Below are positions 56,189 through 64,000 of a DNA stretch of 64,000 bases, in pieces. The number at the start of each line of letters is the position of its first letter. Positions within the stretch are counted from its first letter, which is position 1. The notes under the pieces are model-generated. The model had not been told where the DNA came from. It made no database searches and saw nothing but the letters and a program-made list of their open reading frames with translations. A program made the translations under genes and the position numbers. The DNA is from Spirodela intermedia (lineage: Eukaryota; Streptophyta; Magnoliopsida; Alismatales; Araceae), in NCBI GenBank assembly GCA_902729315.2, contig LR746269.1:129001-193000 (forward strand). The letters are read 5' to 3'.

Positions 56189-58694
56189 ATGTCGCAGAAC
56201 AACTTGGAGGCCGACAAGATGTGAGCTCCGCCTCTGCTCTCCCTTCTCTCCGAGAGTCGTCTCCTCTTTCGATATTTTTCTGCCGTGGGCACGGGATGTC
56301 GCTTAGGCCCTCCGTCGGGTTGGCAGTGGGTTTTTGGAGCTTATGATTTCCGCTCTGGGGTGGAGCGAGCTCTGTTCTGTTTCTTCGTGCAGTGCCTTTG
56401 GTTTCCCTCCCTGTGTAGGTTCATGCGATGTAAATTACCCTCGGTTTCCTTGTCAGACGACGTGCCCGCCCATCGATAAACAGAATGGCTACTCTGCTTG
56501 CTCTTTTTTTCTCTCTTCTGATTCCTGTCGGTTCGTGGTCCTCGTTGAGGCTGTTCCTTTGTTCAAACGACTGTTGCCATGTCAGTGCTCGCCGACGAAT
56601 TTATTTCTGCCATGTTTCTCGGCGTAAAACTCCGGGTTCGTTTATTTCTTAGTTTGTGTATGTACTGTTTCTTCGTTAACTACGCCATTTTTTACGTGAG
56701 ATTTTCCTTCTTTACATATCCCGTTCGTTCATTTAGTTTTTTTTTTTTTTTTTTTGGGTGCGGCCATGTCGTCGGATTCTCTCTGTTCAACGAAGGTTCC
56801 TACCACAGGCAGGGCAACCCCCAGTCGTTTTTATTTTTATTTTTCTGGAGAGTTTGGCTTTATCTCGTTCTGGGTCCTCTTCTCACGGTGTTGTTGAGGG
56901 TTCCCCGAGTCCTTATATTTTAGTTGGATAGTAGGTTGTCTCTCGCTGGTCCTTCGCAACCCCCGGTCTCCCCGAGTGAATTCCTCTGCTTCAGTTGTAA
57001 CACGACCCCTTTCTCGCTAGTCTTCCACTTGATCTTAGAGGTGTTGCTCTAACGTTGTTCTTGTTATGAACTCCGTACTGCAGGTTAGATGTCTACATTT
57101 ACGATTACTTGATGAAACGTAACTTACAGGCCTCTGCCAAAGCGTTTCAAGCTGAGGGTAAGGTATCTGCAGACCCAGTTGGTGAGTATCTGAATAGTGC
57201 CCGTGGGAGTGTCATAGTGTAATGTTCATTTATAGCATAAAGAAACGTTTTTGACGTGTGCTTTCGTGGTTTCGTTCAGCCATTGATGCTCCTGGTGGAT
57301 TTCTCTTTGAATGGTGGTCCGTCTTTTGGGATATTTTTATTGCAAGGACCAATGAGAAGCAGTCAGATGTTGCTGCGTCGTACATTCAGGTGGGTGCTTC
57401 CATCTTTTTTCATCTTTTTCGTTCCTTCGATGCAAGCTCTCTCCTTTGCTGTTAATCTTCTGCTGATGTGAAACGATCTGAAATCGGAATTCGTAATTTA
57501 CTTTGGAGTCGAGATATCCTGTTAAACTGTTGGCTTTACAATTGTCTTTTCTACTTGTTAGGGTCACTAATTAGGGTTACCATTTTTGCTGCTGGATGTA
57601 AATGGTGAACTTTCCCTCAGAAGAGCTCACTAAATGCACTCTTTAATTGCCCAAATTATGATATGCGACGGCATCTACTTGGGGATTATAGACCGTCCTT
57701 CCCGCAGTCCTCTACTAGTCAGTGCTCACCTTTGACCTGGTAGTAAGAATAGGCATCTAATTATTGACTGGCCCAATAATGGTTGTAGCATATGCGTGGA
57801 TTTCTATTCATGAATGAACGTGTATTGAGTTAAAATTGCTGCTGCTCATGATCAGATAATCCTTATAACTCATTTTCTAGAGGGTTTTCTTCCCCCTTAT
57901 GTTTCTTTTCTTTCTTTCTTATTCTAAAAGTAGTTAGGTACGTACAGGTTTAGTTTATTTTACCCCTATGTCTGTCGTTCAGGGTTACTCCATTTTAATA
58001 TGAAGCTGATTGATATTAAGGGTTTTACTGGTGGGAACTGAACATGAGATTTACGTGTGTGCTTAATCGAAAGTCGTGCTCATTGGATCATAGATATTTC
58101 CTTGTGATAATTTATTTATTTCTCCTATAGATCTTATATTTAAAATGTCGATCTCGGGTAATCTCCTGAGGTGCTTCTGATGCGCCAATATTTGCCATGG
58201 TTTGATCAATTTTCTTAAATCTATGTGGGATTTTTACATGTATCAAATAAGTAAATTTTGTTCTCATAATAATATTAAGTATTTTATCTTGTATACATCT
58301 CTTTGGAGCCGAACCTGTGTGATCTATACATGACCAGAATGAAGCTTGGGTGAAACTATTTTACCCCCGCTTTTTGTTGATATGATTTATCGCCCTCTCT
58401 CAGTGGAGCTTATTCTTCAGGTGACATTGTAAATTATGGCTTCGGTAGATTTTGGGCTTTTATATTTGACTCATCTTTTGTCTAGTATACTTTATAAAGC
58501 CAGATTCAATGTGTCAAGCATTACTCATAACCTTCATTATTTTTGGAGTCCCCTGTGACTGTATATCATAATTATTTTCAGAGCTATATGTCTCAGTTTA
58601 TCTCTGAGATTTTTCTTGACGTATTATTGATTTTTTTCATGCCTGTAATATGATAGACTCAATTAATCAAAGTCCAAGATCAGCAGCAACAGCA

Positions 58695-58740
<46 letters not shown>

Positions 58741-61700
58741 CACCACCAACAACAACCATCGTTGCTACAGCCGCATCACCAGCACCCACAAATGCAACGG
58801 TTTTTGTTACAGAGGCACGCACAGCAGCAACAACAGCAGCAGCAACCACAACAACCGCAACAAGTTAGGGATGGAGCTCGTCTGCCAGACAGCGCTGCAA
58901 ATGGGCTCGTTGGCTGTGACGTACTTATGTGTCAGAATCCTGCAACCGCAAGTGCCTTGGCAACAAAATTGTACGAGGAACGCCTGAAGCTCCCTATTCA
59001 AAGGGATTCTTTGGATGAAGCATCCATAAAGGTATTCTGATGGGAGTGTTTGGTTATCTCCTGGTCTAAGTTTCCATCTTACTCTCTAACCAGTTGAGCT
59101 TAATTTCCAGCAAAGATTTGGTGAAAATATGGGGCAGCTTTTGGATCCAAACCACGCATCAATGATCAAGTCAACTGTAGCATCTGACCTACCCTCTGGG
59201 TAACTCTGATTTAACTTTATGAATTGGGAATGATCTTTTCCCCTTTAAAGTTTATTTGTCCCAAAGGTTATGTTTACCTCTACTAGTTGAACTTTTTTTT
59301 AAAATGGTCTGCGATGCTGCTAATTGACAAAAAACGATCACTTTAACCCGTCACAATCGGATAGTGACATTGCTGTTTCAACGATTTTTTCTCTTTTCAG
59401 GCAAGTTTTGCATGGGACAGCTGATATGGCTGGGGGTCTGCAGCAAGTCCAACCACGAAGCCAACAGAACCCAGGACCTATGCAGGTTTCTGTGTGAAGG
59501 ATTTTTTTCTCTGCTCGTTCACTGCGCTATCTTGTTCTAATTAAATATGTGCAACAGGACATGAAGGGGGGTGTCAATCCTGTATTGAATTCAAGAACTG
59601 CAGTTTCTGAAGGATCATTAATTGGGGTTCCTGGTATCATTCTAAATGTCGTATTGTCCTCAATGCCTTCTTTCTGTTGATTGTCTTGTGTTTTATTAAG
59701 AAAACATGTACACAGGGTACTATTGCTTTCATTGACTGCTTGAATTACTGTATACCATACAATATTTTTTCGATAACTTGCCTGTGAATGGTGCAATCAC
59801 TTGAATGCATGCATTTTTATCAAAGTGATCCAGTTATGAATACATTGTGAAGTTAGGATTGCGCGTTTGATTTTCCATATATGTCAACTAGCAAACTGCT
59901 CCCCCTCACTCTCAGGGTCTTATTTTGGCTTACCCAATGAGAGCCATTGCCTTGTGTTTGCTCATCATGTGAAATGATGACGGTACCATCCCCGCTTGGT
60001 CTGGTTTCTATCCTGACATGATTGATATTTTGTCATTATTTACCGTAAATTATTGGCGCTGAAAGTTGATGCTATATTAGGATTTTAATTTCATTTCATT
60101 GCATTATAGCCATCAATGTTTTTTATTAAAAAAAATTATAGGGTTAAAATGAGCATTTTTATTGCAGGACCTAATCAAGGTGGCAATAACTTGACATTGA
60201 AAGGATGGCCTCTAAGTGTAAGATGTCATGCACATTTCCACATAGGCACTCTAATGTTTTTGTTTTGACCTTTTGGCATAAAGCTGTTAGATTTAGCCGA
60301 ATCCTCCTTTTGATCCATTATCTGTTTTTATTTTGGTATTTTTCTTCTAGCTAACACGGTCAAAATGATATCAAACTTGATTCGAGACATAATAAACTTC
60401 TGCCAAATCTCCTTTGATAGTCGAATTTCAAATTTCAGTGCTTTTAATTTAAGTTAGATTATCGTTTGTTCCTTGGATAAAACCATTGTAAATGGAGTTG
60501 TACAGAGAATATATGCATATGACGGAAACCATACAAGGATAAACAGTCGGGAAAAAAATCTTCCTATTATCAAATCATAGAACAATTGCTAGTTATACAC
60601 AATTACCCTGGCCATAAAAAATGGAAACTACCTAGGATGAGGGAACCGACCTTCCAGGAAACTCCCCTACTTGGAAACTGGCCAACAGAAGCTAACTCCT
60701 AATTACACGTTTTTCCCAAAGTACATATTTTAGCATTATTATTTTTCTCAATAATAATTCCTCTGCAAAAAGAGAGGTTTGTTTTGAATCTTGTTGGCAG
60801 CTATCTTCTCAGAGAACTTATACCATCCTCCCTGTTTGGGATGGAAGGGTGACTGTAATAGATTTGTTCAACTTATTGTTGATTTTATCTCATAATGTTC
60901 CAAGCCTCAGACACCTACTCATCATATGATAAAAAGATGATTATGTGGATAGTATTCGTGTGGATTGTGGAAAAAACTTTTAATTATTCTTCTGTCCTGA
61001 ACACCATGGTTCTTCACTTTTATTTACGCTGATGATTTTATTTTTTTTGGACCACTGCAATCCAGGGCCTTGATCAATTACGCTCAGGACTTCTACAGCA
61101 GAAGTCATTCGTGCCATCTTCTCAACAATTTCATCAGCTTCAGTTATTGTCTCCACATCAACAGCAGCAGTTGTTACATCAGGCACAACAGAACTTGACA
61201 TCCCCATCGGCTGGAGATATCGACAGTCAAAGACTTAGGATGTTTCTCAACAACAGGAATATGGTCCTAGGAAGGGATAACCAGTCCAACTCAGTTGGAG
61301 ATATTGCTCCAAATTTTGGTGCCCCAACACCAACTGGTGCCGTTTTTCCACGGTCCGATACTGATAAGCTGATTAAGGTGTGATATTTGACTTCTTCCAG
61401 AATCATCTTCATTCTCTATGTGACGCTGGCTTGTTGTCTAGTCTCCTTTTATCTGTCTTTATTTTTTTATATGGTTGGGATAAGAACATGGGGATGCTTT
61501 ATTTGTAATATGTCACTTAGATGTCTTTGACCCCTAATCAAGAAGTTCCTCACCATTTACAATTCACAGGGACCTTACCATTCCTATGAAATATTTTGGG
61601 TTTCTAAATGTAGCTAATTGTAGTTTTGTGGATCTATATCATGTTATGTTAAACAGATTTTTTTTGAACTAATGGGGTGTTATGGATGAAATTGTGGGTT

Positions 61701-64000
61701 AAAAATTCACCATATTTGAACGAGGGCTTCTCTACGTAACCCTATCGCTTTTTTTGAATCTTCGAGTCCTCTTGTGACATTCTCTGTATGAGGTTTGTCG
61801 TGTACACTTGGAAATGTTCGATTGGGTTATTTCTTGTCCTTTAAGAGGATCAAATAGATCCTTGAAGGATTGTCATCTCGTATCCATTTTATTCTGAGTT
61901 GTGAGGTACGAGTCACCACCATCAAAGTTGTTTGCAATTGCTGATCGTGTGTATGTTTTTCCCTGGATAGAAATGTTCTTCCTCAATAACTATCCCTTAT
62001 CTCTTAAAAGAGTATATGTATGGTGTTTATCGTTTTCCTGTGACTTAATTCTCGAATTTCTCATTGTCCTGGTTGTTCCTTTGTGGTAGAGAATAGCTCA
62101 GCTACAGCAGCAGCAGCAAAGACAGAGCAGCAGCCAGCAACAGCAGCTTCATCATCCCGTAGTTTCAAGTCAATCACAAAATTCCAATCACGTTCTTCAC
62201 CAGCAAGATAAAATGGGTACAGCGAACGTAACAGTTGATGGTAGCTTGTCTAACTCTTTCCGTGGAAATGATCAGGTTCATAGTTTCCTCTGGATTTGGA
62301 TATCTATGCGTAGCTTACCGTATTAATATCATATACTATCATTCCTAAACTTTGTTGAACTCCAGTTGCTGTTTTGTTGTGAATCGATGCTTTCTTGTTG
62401 ATCTCATAAGAGTTAAGTTAGAAAAATGTCCTATAATATTCCTTTGGTTCATTTTAAAATGTTAGTAGCTATATAGTTCCTTGGATCAGATGTGTTAATT
62501 TGTATCAGACATCCAGGCTTCGAAGAATCAGGGTGGCCGTAAAAGGAAACAACCTGTATCATCTTCTGGACCAGCTACCAGTTCAAGAACAGGAAATACT
62601 GCAGGACCCTCCCCAAGCTCTGCACTGTCAACGCCTTCAACGCACACCCACACCCCTGGAGATGTGATATCAATGTCATCATTACAACATAGCGGTGGTT
62701 CATCTAAGCCTCTCATCATGTTTGGTTCCGAAGGAGCTGGTACTCTTACATCGCCAAATCAAGTGGTGGGTTGAACCTGCTTGTATGGGTTTGTTTGACT
62801 TGCACTGGAAGAATGGCTCTGTGTATGAATTCAGGGAAATAATTACGTGCGCAATCTCTAACTAGGGGTTAATTTTTACCAGTGGGATGATAAAGGTGAA
62901 TTACTTGTGGAGGATGGATCTCTGGATGATAATGTTGAATCTTTTTTATCACATGATGATGCTGATCCCAGGGATACAGTTGGACATGGGGCAGATGTGA
63001 ACAAAGGTTTGTGACTTTCTGCTCTTTCGTTCAAATTTCCTGTCATGTTTAAGTCAAAAGGAGCTTAGCGTTTATGATGAACTTTAATGTGCTCCTGGCC
63101 TTGGTAATGGTAGGATTTACCTTCAATGAAGTGGGAGTAATCCGTGCAAGTTCCAGTAAAGTTGTCTGTTGTCACTTCTCTTCTGACGGTACACTGCTTG
63201 CTACTGGTGGCCATGACAAAAAGGTGATGAGAAATAAAATTCATATTATTCTTCTTTTTTAAGTCTTATGATGCACATGCTGTATTATCTGAGATCGTCT
63301 AGTGCTGGTAGGACGAGCTGTAGGGTTGCAGTTGTGCCTTGAGTGGGGGTTTAACGTGATGATTTTCCTATTCAGGCTGTGCTATGGCATACGGATACAT
63401 TGAAGTCCAAGACTCAACTAGAAGAACATATCTTGCTGGTTACTGATGTCCGTTTCAGCCCCGGCATGCCACGCCTGGCTACGTCATCTTTTGACAAAAC
63501 AGTGAGAGTGTGGGATGCTGATAATGTTCGTAATCTGATCTTATTTTTTAATACTATGTTCAATGCCTGTGATAGTTCAAAGAAACTGTGTTTGAATTTT
63601 CATAGGAATGACTGTGCACACTATAGTTACAAGAATAATTTAAGATTTTTATTTCCATCCGGAATATTTGCTTAATTCATGCTTCAAAATTGCCCTATCT
63701 ATACAGAATCTGTAATTAATCTTTCGTTCGAACCTCACGTTTTTTGCTTCTTAATGTAAATCTATCATATTAGAAATTATCCTTGGTCATGCCATGGCCG
63801 TCACTTTCATTGTTGAAGGCACCTGATGAGCCCTTGGCCGTGGATTTTTACCAGCCCATTGTTTTCAGCGGGGGGGAATCCGTAATCTTGCGGCGATATG
63901 GGGCTGTTCTTGCTCGCTTCTTTAAATTCAGTTTTCTTCTCCTTTCTTTTGGTGCGGGGAGGCATTTGGGTGGCGAGAGTCTTGACTCTGTCAATGCACG
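56189..64000 (+). CDS. LUG: LEUNIG-type LUFS-domain/WD40 corepressor, 5' part (14 exons, 682 codons seen), runs past the window
   Basis: This Groucho/Tup1-type transcriptional corepressor is recruited to DNA through SEUSS-like partners in floral and developmental control. Exons: 56189-56220, 57084-57181, 57280-57389, 58657-59031, 59111-59199, 59401-59485, 59558-59633, 60168-60217, 61066-61377, 62090-62275, 62517-62765, 62883-63006, 63114-63223 and 63376-63525, phases all consistent. The LUFS/LisH domain is at the N-terminus ([20 protein letters not shown], then [20 protein letters not shown]). A CAG-encoded polyglutamine tract follows at 89-107, then Gln-rich linkers ([20 protein letters not shown]). 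Next come the nuclear block [14 protein letters not shown] and [14 protein letters not shown]. The first WD40 repeats begin in exons 13-14 ([36 protein letters not shown]). No further exon is evident after 63525. The remaining WD repeats must lie beyond the window. It is closer to LUG than to LUH in linker motifs. Confidence 0.93.
58681..58740 (+). repeat. (CAG)n trinucleotide repeat encoding polyglutamine
   Basis: Nineteen Gln codons, nearly all CAG with two early CAA interruptions, are followed by His codons. The repeat is in frame in exon 4 of the LEUNIG-type gene, close behind the splice acceptor. A second, CAA-interrupted Gln run follows at about 58821-58863. Confidence 0.95.

Noticed and set aside
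58667-58849. Minus-strand polyalanine and plus-strand polyserine readings of the CAG repeat
   Set aside because: Phase from exon 3 and the linker motif TQLIKVQDQ fix the glutamine frame.
1-64000. CRISPR arrays, prokaryotic operons, integrated viral genes, tRNA or rRNA genes
   Set aside because: No regularly spaced palindromic repeats, no clustered unspliced operon-like genes, no viral coat or movement domains, and no tRNA T-loop/acceptor pairs were found on reading.

Overview
The window is plant nuclear DNA. It holds eleven protein-coding genes, most split by GT..AG introns, with land-plant families throughout: PLS-class PPR, plastidic ATP/ADP carrier, BAHD acyltransferase, LRR receptor-like protein, PDR-type ABCG, LRR-III receptor kinase and LEUNIG. 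Some genes have very GC-rich third codon positions (PPR, carrier, BAHD, ABCG, receptor kinase) and others are AT-rich with long introns (ASI1-like, hydrolase, LEUNIG). That split, with abundant CT/GA microsatellites near gene starts, suggests a commelinid-type monocot. The taxonomic guess is inference only. No CRISPR array, operon, tRNA or rRNA was seen.

Layout, left to right. A BAH-RRM protein of the ASI1/IBM2/SG1 type lies on the minus strand (68-7724, nine exons). It is followed by a membrane-anchored alpha/beta hydrolase with an Asp nucleophile (8835-14122, minus, seven exons). From about 16.5 to 22.5 kb is AT-rich DNA with decayed retrotransposons: a minus-strand Ty3/gypsy gag-pol relic, the 3' end of a plus-strand Ty1/copia element with a well-bounded 382-bp LTR, and a 38-bp minisatellite. 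An intronless PPR gene (22621-24588, minus) ends just before a frameshifted remnant of a DYW domain. Across a 1.1-kb divergent promoter region lies a plastid nucleotide carrier (25665-29158, plus). A BAHD acyltransferase (30531-32036), a compact LRR receptor-like protein (34530-36515) and a full-size PDR/ABCG transporter with 22 exons (41247-48023) follow on the plus strand. An LRR-III receptor pseudokinase (48643-51442, minus) converges on the transporter. A small chloroplast or thylakoid-type protein (53185-53743, plus) and the 5' two-thirds of a LEUNIG-type corepressor (56189 to beyond the window end) complete the set.

The genes do not form one pathway. Common threads are organelle biology (PPR, carrier, small plastid protein), surface and defence functions (BAHD, receptor-like protein, PDR transporter, receptor pseudokinase) and nuclear gene control (ASI1-like, LEUNIG). 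Exon boundaries were read by hand from splice consensus, reading phase and recalled family sequences. Phase closes in all multi-exon genes. I did not find a convincing wholly new system. The best leads are the decaying DYW domain, the TE-like insertion inside an ASI1-type gene, the compact receptor-like protein and the uncharacterised small plastid protein.
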